37,124 bases of DNA. Origin: a virus. This document shows positions 20,673 through 27,800 of this stretch, piece after piece (positions within the stretch are counted from its first letter, which is position 1; the number at the start of each line of letters is the position of its first letter). The translations under genes were made by a program, and so were the position numbers. The stretch is taken from positions 1 through 37,124 of IMG/VR virus record IMGVR_UViG_3300044971_000040; one strand, 5' to 3'. The notes beneath the pieces are model-generated. The model had not been told where the DNA came from and ran no database searches. It was given only the letters and a program-made list of their open reading frames with translations.

Positions 20673-20782
20673 TTGAACTTATTGCCGCATTTATTGTTGG
20701 ATGGATGTTAAGACCATTGGGAGATGTGTTTTTTTTCATATTGAATAACGCTATCAAAGCAACCATAAAGGATAAAAAATGA
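20669..20782 (+). CDS. 37-aa membrane microprotein
   Basis: MIELIAAFIVGWMLRPLGDV then FFFILNNAIKATIKDKK. Two short hydrophobic stretches split by Arg-Pro, and a Lys-rich end that would stay in the cytoplasm. The ATG overlaps the previous stop, and its own TGA overlaps the ATG of the exonuclease gene (ATGA), so it fits the operon with no free bases. AAGGGG lies upstream. Function unknown. Confidence 0.6.
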   Translation: MIELIAAFIVGWMLRPLGDVFFFILNNAIKATIKDKK

Positions 20783-21405
20783 TTGAAATGATGGATCAAG
20801 GCACAGAGGAATGGTTCACCATTCGCATTGGCAAAGTAACCGCATCTCGTGTAGCTGACGTTCTTGCCAAGACAAAGACGGGCTATTCAGCAACCCGTGA
20901 CAACTACATGGCTCAGTTGGTGTGTGAACGCCTCACAGGTCAAAAGGGTGAGAATTTCACGAACGCTGCCATGCAACACGGCACAGAGACAGAACCCCTT
21001 GCCAGAGCCGCTTATGAGGCTTTACAGGATGTTTTGGTTGATGAAGTGGGGTTTGTACCCCATCCCTCAATAATCATGGCTGGCGCTTCTCCTGATGGCT
21101 TGGTGGGTGATGATGGTCTGATTGAGATCAAATGTCCCAACACAGCCACGCACATTGAGACTTTGCTCAGTCAATCAGTACCAAGCAAGTACAACACCCA
21201 GATGCAGTTTCAGATGGCTTGCACAGGGCGACAGTGGTGTGACTTTGTGTCTTTTGACAATCGTCTGCCAGAGGAACTTCAATTGTTTGTTAAACGTGTC
21301 CCAAGGGACAATATGTATATCAGACTAATGGAAGAAGAAATTGTCAAATTCTTGAATGAACTTGACATCAAAATTGCTCAACTTATGGAAATAAAAAATG
21401 TCTAA
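20779..21405 (+). CDS. YqaJ-type viral exonuclease
   Basis: 208 aa. PD-(D/E)xK nuclease: QGTEEWFTIRIGKVTAS near the start, HGTETEPLAR (His68/Glu72 region), then GASPDGLV with Asp106 and IEIKCP with Glu116 and Lys118, and a Gln-rich QMQFQMA helix. This is the layout of the YqaJ/lambda-exonuclease family, which degrades one strand of duplex ends to feed an annealing protein. It is paired here with the Sak3-type gene 300 nt upstream. Confidence 0.93.
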   Translation: MIEMMDQGTEEWFTIRIGKVTASRVADVLAKTKTGYSATRDNYMAQLVCERLTGQKGENFTNAAMQHGTETEPLARAAYEALQDVLVDEVGFVPHPSIIMAGASPDGLVGDDGLIEIKCPNTATHIETLLSQSVPSKYNTQMQFQMACTGRQWCDFVSFDNRLPEELQLFVKRVPRDNMYIRLMEEEIVKFLNELDIKIAQLMEIKNV

Positions 21406-21634
21406 ACTTTACGAAATTACCATTGTTTCAGGTAAATACAAAAACAAAGATGGTGTGGAAAAATCCCGCTATCAGAACATCGGCTCGGTCATTGAGACCA
21501 AGAACGGGCCGATGTTGAAACTTGACATGATTCCGCTTATAGATGGTGGATGGAATGGTTGGGCATACATGAATGAACCAAAGCCTAAAGACGATTACAA
21601 AGGCTTGCCAAAGGATGATGACATCGATTTTTGA
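21398..21634 (+). CDS. Small OB-like protein, possible ssDNA-binding role
   Basis: 78 aa. MSKLYEITIVSGKYKNKDGVEKSRY-QNIGSVIETKNGP shows strand-turn-strand repeats and an acidic tail (KDDYKGLPKDDDIDF), the arrangement of small phage single-strand-binding proteins. I recall very similar short proteins beside phage recombinases, usually hypothetical. The acidic, Phe-ending tail resembles SSB C-termini. The function is inferred. Overlaps the exonuclease gene by 8 nt. Confidence 0.7.
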   Translation: MSKLYEITIVSGKYKNKDGVEKSRYQNIGSVIETKNGPMLKLDMIPLIDGGWNGWAYMNEPKPKDDYKGLPKDDDIDF

Positions 21635-21644
21635 TTAACGGGTG

Positions 21645-21720
21645 AAAGCGGATGCTGGAGGGAGGTAATAGCCCTCGCCACTCGGAACACCTTGTGGCAA
21701 ACAGACGCAGCGAGTAGCCC
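21645..21720 (+). ncRNA. Structured intergenic RNA element candidate
   Basis: The 104-bp gap between two early genes holds two adjacent hairpins: GAGGG (21,658-21,662) with CCCTC (21,672-21,676), and GCCAC (21,677-21,681) with GTGGC (21,694-21,698). CTCG/CGAG (21,681-21,684 and 21,711-21,714) could form an alternative pairing. No ORF, no U-tract. The sequence feels familiar from aquatic phage genomes, but I cannot name a family. Could be a small RNA or a leader controlling the next gene. Confidence 0.5.
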
Positions 21721-21738
21721 AACTATTTAGGAAATATC

Positions 21739-22065
21739 ATGGACTATAAAGACGCATTTAAAAGAATTTTCGCCATGCCCGAATTCCCAAGAGTCAGGGC
21801 AAATGATCCCCTAACATCGTTTCAGGCGGCAGATTCCATCAAGGAAGCCGCCACCCAACACCATCAAACAATCTTGGAGTGCCTCCAAACACACGGGCCA
21901 CTAGGCAAGGATGGCATCTCAGCTTGTACCAACTTGGACAGCAATCAGGTTGCCAGGCGGCTTAACGAAATGAAAATAATGGGCTTGATTGAACTGACAG
22001 GCAACACAGTCAAATCCAACTCAGGCAGAAGTGAAAGAGAGTGGCAATGTACCCAATCGAACTAG
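21739..22065 (+). CDS. Winged-helix DNA-binding protein
   Basis: 108 aa. After RANDPLTSFQAADSIK, a motif seen in small phage regulators, the region HHQTILECLQTHGPLGKDGISACTNLDSNQVARRLNEMKIMGLIEL reads as a winged helix: helix, helix, recognition helix with QVARRL, then a wing containing SNSGRSEREW. Similar to MarR/phage wHTH proteins. It is late in the early operon, preceded by the structured element, and could be an early-to-late regulator (inference). Ribosome site TTAGGAAATATC. Confidence 0.8.
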   Translation: MDYKDAFKRIFAMPEFPRVRANDPLTSFQAADSIKEAATQHHQTILECLQTHGPLGKDGISACTNLDSNQVARRLNEMKIMGLIELTGNTVKSNSGRSEREWQCTQSN

Positions 22066-22226
22066 GCGGCAATCAGCCTGTTCATAGATTACGAACTTGT
22101 AATAAATGTGATGAGACAAAGCCGCCAGAGGGCGGGGTTGATATGGGACACAAATGGATTTGCCAAACTTGTTGGATCATGCGTTTGACAGGCAAACATT
22201 TGCGCCAAAACTTAACTCAGAAATAA
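22047..22226 (+). CDS. Small zinc-ribbon protein
   Basis: 59 aa. RTCNKCDETKPPEGGVDMG then KWICQTCWIMR gives two C-x2-C pairs about 22 residues apart, a treble-clef or ribbon type site. The start at 22,047 has GAGAGTGGCA upstream; a GTG two codons earlier is possible. It overlaps the winged-helix gene by 19 nt. Its end overlaps the convergent endolysin gene by 15 nt, so the early and late messages are antisense to each other there. Confidence 0.75.
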   Translation: MYPIELGGNQPVHRLRTCNKCDETKPPEGGVDMGHKWICQTCWIMRLTGKHLRQNLTQK

Positions 22227-22688
22227 CGCTCTTTCGTCAATTCTGCGCTTTTGTAAGCCCTTGAGAACTTTGCCGCCAGCCATGCAGTACTTTAGAAGTT
22301 CCTCGGCAGCGCCCTCCATGTCTCCCCTAAGTACCTTTTGGCGCAGGGTTGACCTCTGGAGTGTGCCTAGCCCTACATTGAAAGAAAATGAAACCAGTGC
22401 GTCAAACTGTCCCTGAGTAAGAGGCACAGGACAATAAGAAGCCACGCCTTTCTCAAACCTAGTAAGGTCTGCCCTAAGTATTGCATCTACTTCCTCCATT
22501 GAATGTTTACGCATGGCTTCTGGCGGTGGCACAAAGGCATCTCGTTGGTCTATCTTAAGTTTGCCTTGCTCTGGAAACATCACATGACCAACCCCTACAG
22601 TCCACAGCTTTGCAGGGCATTTATAGGGATTCTGCCTCACGCCCTCGTGATGGCGAATCATGTGCAAGCACTTGTCTGAGATGTTCAT
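22212..22688 (-). CDS. Endolysin, GH24 lysozyme
   Basis: 158 aa. T4-lysozyme family: IRHHEGVRQNPYKCPAKLWTVGVGH gives Glu15-(8)-Cys24-(5)-Thr30, the E-D/C-T triad with Cys in the Asp position, as in P1 Lyz and phage 21 R. Later QFDALVSFSFNVGLG is the family's second conserved block. Cleaves peptidoglycan. There is no signal or SAR helix at the N-terminus, so it should need a holin to reach the periplasm. The holin-like gene overlaps its start (ATGA). Confidence 0.93.
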   Translation of the reverse strand: MNISDKCLHMIRHHEGVRQNPYKCPAKLWTVGVGHVMFPEQGKLKIDQRDAFVPPPEAMRKHSMEEVDAILRADLTRFEKGVASYCPVPLTQGQFDALVSFSFNVGLGTLQRSTLRQKVLRGDMEGAAEELLKYCMAGGKVLKGLQKRRIDERALFLS

Positions 22689-23200
22689 TTGCCAAAAGCC
22701 CGACCACCAAAGTGGAAAGCAATGATTGAGGCAAACAACGCTTGGGTGTCAGAGTCCCAAAGCATTTCAGCCAACTCGGTGAATGGCACACCACGATTCC
22801 AACCATAAGCAAACAAACCAACATCCACAAACAGCAACAAGAAAAAGAAGCCGTAAGTAATGACAGGGCGCACACTTGCTCTAAGGTTCTTCATCCACTC
22901 GCTAGTGCCTTCATTCAAACTTGTGTCATGGGCATAGATGGCTTGCATTTCAGCTTGTTGTGCGCCAATCAGAACTTGAGTAGTGTTGGCTGCGCTCTCA
23001 GTAGCCAACTGCTCTGACTTGATGTGTTCAATTCTTTCCTGTGCTTCAAAACCCGCTTTACGCAGTTCTAACTCACGGGTAATCTGCATCTGGGCTAAGT
23101 CTAGTTCATGCTTTTTATCTGCCCTGTCTTGGAAAAAATCCAAGAGTTTTGGCAAGCCGCCCATTAAGAAACTGATAAGGGTTGAAAGTAGTGTCAGCAT
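22685..23200 (-). CDS. Holin-like membrane protein (GTA_holin_3TM type)
   Basis: 171 aa. N-terminal hydrophobic patch (LLSTLISFLMGGLPKLLDFF), long charged helix at ~25-105 (DKKHELDLAQMQITRELELR), then ASVRPVITYGFFFLLLFVDVGLFAYG as a strong membrane helix and a C-terminal hydrophobic segment (ALFASIIAFHFGGRAFGK). The RP-x-ITY and FGGR marks fit the 3TM holin family of gene transfer agents and related phages. It overlaps the endolysin gene, so it is the best holin candidate. Confidence 0.85.
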   Translation of the reverse strand: MLTLLSTLISFLMGGLPKLLDFFQDRADKKHELDLAQMQITRELELRKAGFEAQERIEHIKSEQLATESAANTTQVLIGAQQAEMQAIYAHDTSLNEGTSEWMKNLRASVRPVITYGFFFLLLFVDVGLFAYGWNRGVPFTELAEMLWDSDTQALFASIIAFHFGGRAFGK

Positions 23201-23350
23201 TTAAAGTCCAATCATTCCAAGAAGTTTATCTACGATTTTTGAAGCCAACTCGTCAGGCAGGTAGGGGAGTAGACCAAGCACCCACCAAGCCACGCACAGC
23301 CTGACAAAGACTTTGAGGAATAGATCAAATTGCTTTTGGTACTCATTCAC
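23201..23350 (-). CDS. 49-aa membrane protein, GTG start
   Basis: Translated from GTG as MNEYQKQFDLFLKVFVRLCV then AWWVLGLLPYLPDELASKIV. One hydrophobic segment (about residues 12-31) and a short C-terminal helix. AAGGTG lies upstream. The GTG overlaps the stop of the upstream gene (GTGA), and its TAA abuts the holin ATG, so it is locked into the lysis cassette. It could be a holin regulator or second holin; no family recognised. Confidence 0.65.
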   Translation of the reverse strand: MNEYQKQFDLFLKVFVRLCVAWWVLGLLPYLPDELASKIVDKLLGMIGL

Positions 23351-23841
23351 CTACCACACCTTGTTTTGGCACACAAATCTTGTATCTCAGCAATGCCCCA
23401 ACCAACTGCACCCAAGAGCATCACGATCACGACAACGCCAATTGCCCATGCCATGTATTCTTCTTCTTCTTCTTTTCTTTTCTTTTCTTCTTCTTTGGCT
23501 TGTCTGGCTAAATGAGCATCTTCAATGTCCATTTGTTGCTGGCGCTGCTTAATCTTAGCCCACACGTCTGCACGGCCCGTAGCCTGGAATAAGAGCATCA
23601 ATTCGGCCTCAAACCGCTTGGCCTCATCCAAAGCCATCTCGATTTGAAGCGCAGTGCCTAAGTTTGATTTGTTACCAGATCGTTTGGCTTCAAGCATCGC
23701 CTTTGTTGCAACGCTCTTAGCGTCAAACATCTTGGCGATAGATGGGGCTAAACCAGCAAGATCATTTGCAACCTTACTGGCTTTTTTGACTACGCTGATT
23801 GCAGTCTGTAGCCCCGCTAAAGCTGTGATTGGATCAATCAT
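23347..23841 (-). CDS. Coiled-coil membrane protein of the lysis region
   Basis: 164 aa, MIDPITALAGLQTAI... The start at 23,841 overlaps the previous stop (ATGA) and is preferred to an upstream TTG. N-terminal half helical and Ala-rich; residues ~95-130 strongly charged (KQRQQQMDIEDAHLARQAKEEE), ending in a Glu/Lys run encoded by a TTC/TTT-rich plus-strand tract; then a membrane helix (MAWAIGVVVIVMLLGAVGWG) and a short Cys-containing tail. I recall similar proteins in aquatic P22-like phages. Spanin-like or holin-accessory function is possible but unproven. Confidence 0.7.
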   Translation of the reverse strand: MIDPITALAGLQTAISVVKKASKVANDLAGLAPSIAKMFDAKSVATKAMLEAKRSGNKSNLGTALQIEMALDEAKRFEAELMLLFQATGRADVWAKIKQRQQQMDIEDAHLARQAKEEEKKRKEEEEEYMAWAIGVVVIVMLLGAVGWGIAEIQDLCAKTRCGR

Positions 23842-24041
23842 TTTGTCCAATAACTACTGAAGTACCCCATAACAGTAGAAACGCCTGAAACAAGTGCCAT
23901 GCCCATCCAAAAGCCGCCACGACCCTTGTTAGCCAAAGCAATCAAGGTTTCCATGTTGGCTTCTAGCTTGTCAATCTTGGCCTCCATAGATTCGACCTTT
24001 TGCCAAAGAACGCCATATTTGACCAAATCAATATCAGACAT
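23838..24041 (-). CDS. XhlA-like small membrane protein
   Basis: 67 aa. A coiled coil (LWQKVESMEAKIDKLEANMETL, residues ~12-35) followed by a C-terminal membrane helix (GFWMGMALVSGVSTVMGYFSS). This is the architecture of XhlA-type lysis accessory proteins. Good ribosome site GGGGAAATA. With the two neighbouring membrane proteins and the holin it makes a four-membrane-protein lysis block upstream of the endolysin. Confidence 0.7.
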   Translation of the reverse strand: MSDIDLVKYGVLWQKVESMEAKIDKLEANMETLIALANKGRGGFWMGMALVSGVSTVMGYFSSYWTK

Positions 24042-26284
24042 TATTTCCCCAAATCTTGAACTTTGTTTTTGCCAGTTTGTTGAGTGCCAGCGCCCGTTTC
24101 AAGTGCCTTTTTGGTTTGTGCTTCTGCGGCTCGTCTTGCTCTCATCTCCATCACAGAAGTTCCAAGCTGCAAGCCTGGCACTGCCAAGTTCAAACCGCTT
24201 TCCACGCCCATAGCAACGCCTTTACCCGCTTTTTCAGCAAGCGCACCCACCAATGTATTGGAATTGTTTACAAACGCACCACGGGGCTGCGCTTGGGTAT
24301 ATCGTGCAACATTTCCCAAAGTCTTGAGTTGGGATGCCGCCTCTTGATTAAAGATGGCATTTACATTTTGAACATCGTCTAATTGTTTAAGCGCCCTGTT
24401 GTAACCCGCTTGGCTGAAGTTACCAGTTTCGTCAACAATCCCTGCCTTGTCTTTTAACCAATTAATAGTTCCCGCAGCCATGTGCTGATGGGCGGGTGAG
24501 TCTCTGCCTAAATGCTCAACCATTGTGTTGATGTTCTTGTTTACCCCTTTAACCACAAATGTGTCAATAAATTTATCTGCGGGAACAGAATCTTCTACAG
24601 CCGCTTTCATGGCGGGGTCTTTTTCAAGCATCTGGAATCTTGCTCTTGCAGATGCTCTTGCTTTGTCAGCCAAAGGCTTGAGGGCTGCGGCTTCCTTCTG
24701 CAAAGGCAACTTTTCCAATTCTTCAATCATGTAACTGGCGGCTTTGCGAGTGTTTCCATCTTGGCTTGTTCTAGCAATAGCGCCAAGATTTCGCCTCAGA
24801 GACAAATAATCCTCAAAGGTCATAGCGTTGCTGTCAGCCAATCGTTTCAATTCACTAAACTGACCCGCTGGTGCTTCGTTAGACAACAATTCTTTTTTAA
24901 GTTTTGACTGTACATTTTTGAGCAATTGAGGGGCATCAACAGGGAATTGACCACCAGCTGCATCACGCAAGGCTTGGTAGTCTGCATCAATCCCTTTGTT
25001 TAGATTGGTGTCCAACTCTTTGTAGGCATCAATAATGCCTTGGCTGTTTTCAATCTTTTTAGTGCCGTAAACATCAGGGGCGGCTTTGTCACGAATCAAA
25101 CCAAGATTCTCAACAAGCTGACCATTCTGTTCATTGAATCGTTGAGCCAACACAGGGTCTTTACCACGCCTGTTTTGCTCGTTGGACAACTTGACCACAT
25201 CACCAGTGGCTTGACCTTCTGTCAAACGAACGGGGACAGGCAATGTGTCAGCCTCAATATGCCGTTGCAAAGTTGGGATGTTTACCTTGTCAATAGGAAT
25301 GGAGGCAATGGCTTGTTGTAGTTCAGGAGTCGCCACAGACAAGGCTTGCTTGATTGTGGTGGCATCGGGAACGACCGCAGCGCCAGCACTCACCATGCCG
25401 CCAGATGGGGCAGTTGGTGCAGCGGGCTGAACTTGCAATTCACCAACGCCTAATTTCTTACCCACAACAGGGGCAGTCTCTTGAATAACTTTTGCAGTGG
25501 TGGTTGCCGCTTTGCTAACTGCGGGGGCTGCCGCCACAGTCGCAGTTCCCATCATGTTCTGCACATCACCAACAGGAACGCCTGTTTTCTGAGAAATCCA
25601 TTCAGCACCTTTGTTGATGTTTTGACCAATGAAGTCCATCAACTGTCGGCTTGCTTCGCCTTTGTAGGCTTGAGTCTCGGTCACGCCCAATAATTTACCA
25701 AACGGCTTCTCAGTAGCGCCAACAACCTTTTGTTCAAGGGCTGCGGCTTGCTCTGGTGTCTTGCCAATAAATCGTGCGCCAGCGTAAGTCACAGGGCCTG
25801 TAATGCCTGGGATAATCCCGCCCACAGTCACATCAGCCAATGATGCAACGCTTGCACCAAACTCTTGTTTAGCTTTCTGTGCTGACCCAAGCAACTCAGC
25901 CGCCTTGCGACCTACGGCAGTGCCGCCTTGCTTTTTTTCTTCTGTGACTTGTTCTTTGGGTTGTTCTTTAGTTGTAGCCGCAGGGGTTGATTCCCACAGA
26001 TCAGCCAATGTGCCACTTGTAGCGGGGGCGGCAGTTGGTGCGGCAGTTGGAGTCGCTGTAGGCGTTGTACGGGCAACCTTGCCACCCATCTCACGGGTCA
26101 GAGCCTCAATGTCTCTTTGCGCTCTAGCATCGCCTCTAGCAAGTCTTTCTTGGGCGCTTTTCATCTCCGCTTGGAGAATATCCATTCGGCTTTTTTCACG
26201 CATTGCTTGATCTTGAGATGGAACTTTTGCGCTTTTAACTGGCGCTGGGGCTTCCGCTTCCCACAGTTCAGCAAGTGTTGCCAT
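24041..26284 (-). CDS. Ejection (internal virion) protein, P22 gp16-like
   Basis: 747 aa; P22 gp16 is 609. Ala/Lys/Gln-rich, mostly helical. The N-terminal 100 residues are disordered (Pro/Thr/Ala repeats) and carry a short motif twice: TLAELWEAEAPAP at 3-15 and TLADLWESTPAAT at ~92-104. The middle contains hydrophobic helices (ADVTVGGIIPGITGPVTYAG), fitting membrane insertion; the C-terminus is basic. It follows gp7-like and gp20-like genes in P22 order and would be injected ahead of the DNA to form the trans-envelope channel. The assignment rests mostly on order and composition. Confidence 0.75.
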   Translation of the reverse strand: MATLAELWEAEAPAPVKSAKVPSQDQAMREKSRMDILQAEMKSAQERLARGDARAQRDIEALTREMGGKVARTTPTATPTAAPTAAPATSGTLADLWESTPAATTKEQPKEQVTEEKKQGGTAVGRKAAELLGSAQKAKQEFGASVASLADVTVGGIIPGITGPVTYAGARFIGKTPEQAAALEQKVVGATEKPFGKLLGVTETQAYKGEASRQLMDFIGQNINKGAEWISQKTGVPVGDVQNMMGTATVAAAPAVSKAATTTAKVIQETAPVVGKKLGVGELQVQPAAPTAPSGGMVSAGAAVVPDATTIKQALSVATPELQQAIASIPIDKVNIPTLQRHIEADTLPVPVRLTEGQATGDVVKLSNEQNRRGKDPVLAQRFNEQNGQLVENLGLIRDKAAPDVYGTKKIENSQGIIDAYKELDTNLNKGIDADYQALRDAAGGQFPVDAPQLLKNVQSKLKKELLSNEAPAGQFSELKRLADSNAMTFEDYLSLRRNLGAIARTSQDGNTRKAASYMIEELEKLPLQKEAAALKPLADKARASARARFQMLEKDPAMKAAVEDSVPADKFIDTFVVKGVNKNINTMVEHLGRDSPAHQHMAAGTINWLKDKAGIVDETGNFSQAGYNRALKQLDDVQNVNAIFNQEAASQLKTLGNVARYTQAQPRGAFVNNSNTLVGALAEKAGKGVAMGVESGLNLAVPGLQLGTSVMEMRARRAAEAQTKKALETGAGTQQTGKNKVQDLGK

Positions 26285-27789
26285 TATCGAATAATCCCCA
26301 TTTGTCGTGCCAAACGAATCTTACGGGTCAATTCTGCCTGTTCTGCGGGAGACATGGAAGCCTTTAATTTGGCAACATCTTGGGCAGTCATTTCTTGGAA
26401 GATTCGGGGATCGGCAATCTGATCAAACTGCAATTTGCGTTGACCATATTGAATTGCATCATTCTGAACAGGGCCTAAATAATTAGACTTTGCAATTTTC
26501 ATGTTCTCAATGCCAATCATCTGATTAGCAATGGCAAGAATGGCTTTCTCATCTAGCTTCTTATTAGGAGTGGCAACTTCAGCCAAAGCCCTTGCCGCAT
26601 CTGTATTACCACCCGCCAAGGTCAACAAAGCAGAGTTCTTTGCCAATTGCTCGGTGCTGACTTTTTCAGCTTCATAAGCAGGGATGCCGATGGCGTTGAG
26701 AATACCCGCAGCCAATTCTTTTCGTTGACCGCCAACGCCTGTGAAAGCATCGGGGGTGAACTTTTTGATGTTTTGAAAGATGGCGACACGACCAGGCGCT
26801 TCTGCGCCTTCTTTCAGAGTTATTTGTAGGTCTGAGCCAATAGTTTCACCACCCGCTGTCAACAACGCTGTTTGAGCAGGGCCAAGATTTGTCGTAAGGT
26901 CTGCTGTACCACGCTGAGACATTGGGCCAATCATTTTCTTTGCGCCTGTTGCAGACACAACTTCTGCGGTTGGCGGGATTTGAGTCTCGAACGTAGTGCC
27001 AGGCAAGGCTTGACCAGGCGCATAAGGGCCAAACTGACCCGTTTGAACAGTAGCCCCACCCGCACCAGTACTGACAGCCACGCCAGTAGGTTGCATGGCT
27101 GTAATCCGTGAACCTTGATCCAAAGTGCTTAACAACTTGTCTTTTAAGAACTGACGAATCCCCGCAGGGTTTTTTGTTTGATCTAAGTAAGGTTGCATTA
27201 ATTGACTGGCTTTGTCTTTTGACATACCCAATGCAGATGCTTGTTCTTCGCCATAATTTTTGATAATTTCTGCCAGTTGATTGGCATTAACCGCTTGAGG
27301 ATTTTGCTCGGCAGCAATAATCAAAGGATTGTTGATCAGACTTGTCAAACGACCCGCAATAGCATTGACTTGCTTATTAGCAAAATCCATTGCAGAAGAT
27401 TCAGCACCCGTTGCCGTAGTTTTAAATGTTTCTTGTGCGCCAAAAGAATTCGCCATATCTTTGAGATATGACAAACCCGTCAGCGGTGCAACTTGAGTGG
27501 CAATTGCCGTTGCTTTGGCTGGATCATATTTGCCATTAGTTGAATAAAGTGATGGATCAGTCATCACTCTTTGCATATTGATGCGCTCTTTGTCTTTTTG
27601 TTCTTCAACATTTAAAGCAATCTCGCCTGTGCGAGTTAATTGTTGCTTTTGTTGAAGTTCTAGCGGGTTAATTTGAGCCGCTTGTTGGTACTGTTGTGCG
27701 CCACGGGCGACATTTATCATGTCACCAAGGCTCATGCCTGGCACAGGCTTAATCTGTGCTGCAACTGGAGAAACGCTTAAATCTGCCAT
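26284..27789 (-). CDS. Ejection (internal virion) protein, P22 gp20-like
   Basis: 501 aa; P22 gp20 is 471. Gln/Ala-rich N-terminus (MINVARGAQQYQQAAQINPLELQQKQQ), long helical regions, few Cys or Trp, and a basic C-terminal end. The pattern LQQ-x-QLTRTGEIAL and a Met/Gln-rich helix are usual for gp20-like proteins of aquatic P22-like phages. Between the gp7-like and gp16-like genes. Role: part of the set of proteins delivered into the host during DNA entry. Ribosome site GGATAAAA. Confidence 0.78.
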   Translation of the reverse strand: MADLSVSPVAAQIKPVPGMSLGDMINVARGAQQYQQAAQINPLELQQKQQLTRTGEIALNVEEQKDKERINMQRVMTDPSLYSTNGKYDPAKATAIATQVAPLTGLSYLKDMANSFGAQETFKTTATGAESSAMDFANKQVNAIAGRLTSLINNPLIIAAEQNPQAVNANQLAEIIKNYGEEQASALGMSKDKASQLMQPYLDQTKNPAGIRQFLKDKLLSTLDQGSRITAMQPTGVAVSTGAGGATVQTGQFGPYAPGQALPGTTFETQIPPTAEVVSATGAKKMIGPMSQRGTADLTTNLGPAQTALLTAGGETIGSDLQITLKEGAEAPGRVAIFQNIKKFTPDAFTGVGGQRKELAAGILNAIGIPAYEAEKVSTEQLAKNSALLTLAGGNTDAARALAEVATPNKKLDEKAILAIANQMIGIENMKIAKSNYLGPVQNDAIQYGQRKLQFDQIADPRIFQEMTAQDVAKLKASMSPAEQAELTRKIRLARQMGIIR

Positions 27790-27800
27790 TTTTTATCCAA

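Noticed and set aside
23455-23500. TTC/TTTTC tract resembling a microsatellite
   Set aside because: Explained by the Glu/Lys coiled-coil run of the membrane protein at 23,347-23,841.
24512-24907. 131-codon plus-strand ORF within the gp16-like gene
   Set aside because: Cys/Phe/Ser-rich composition typical of antisense frames; no ribosome site or promoter.
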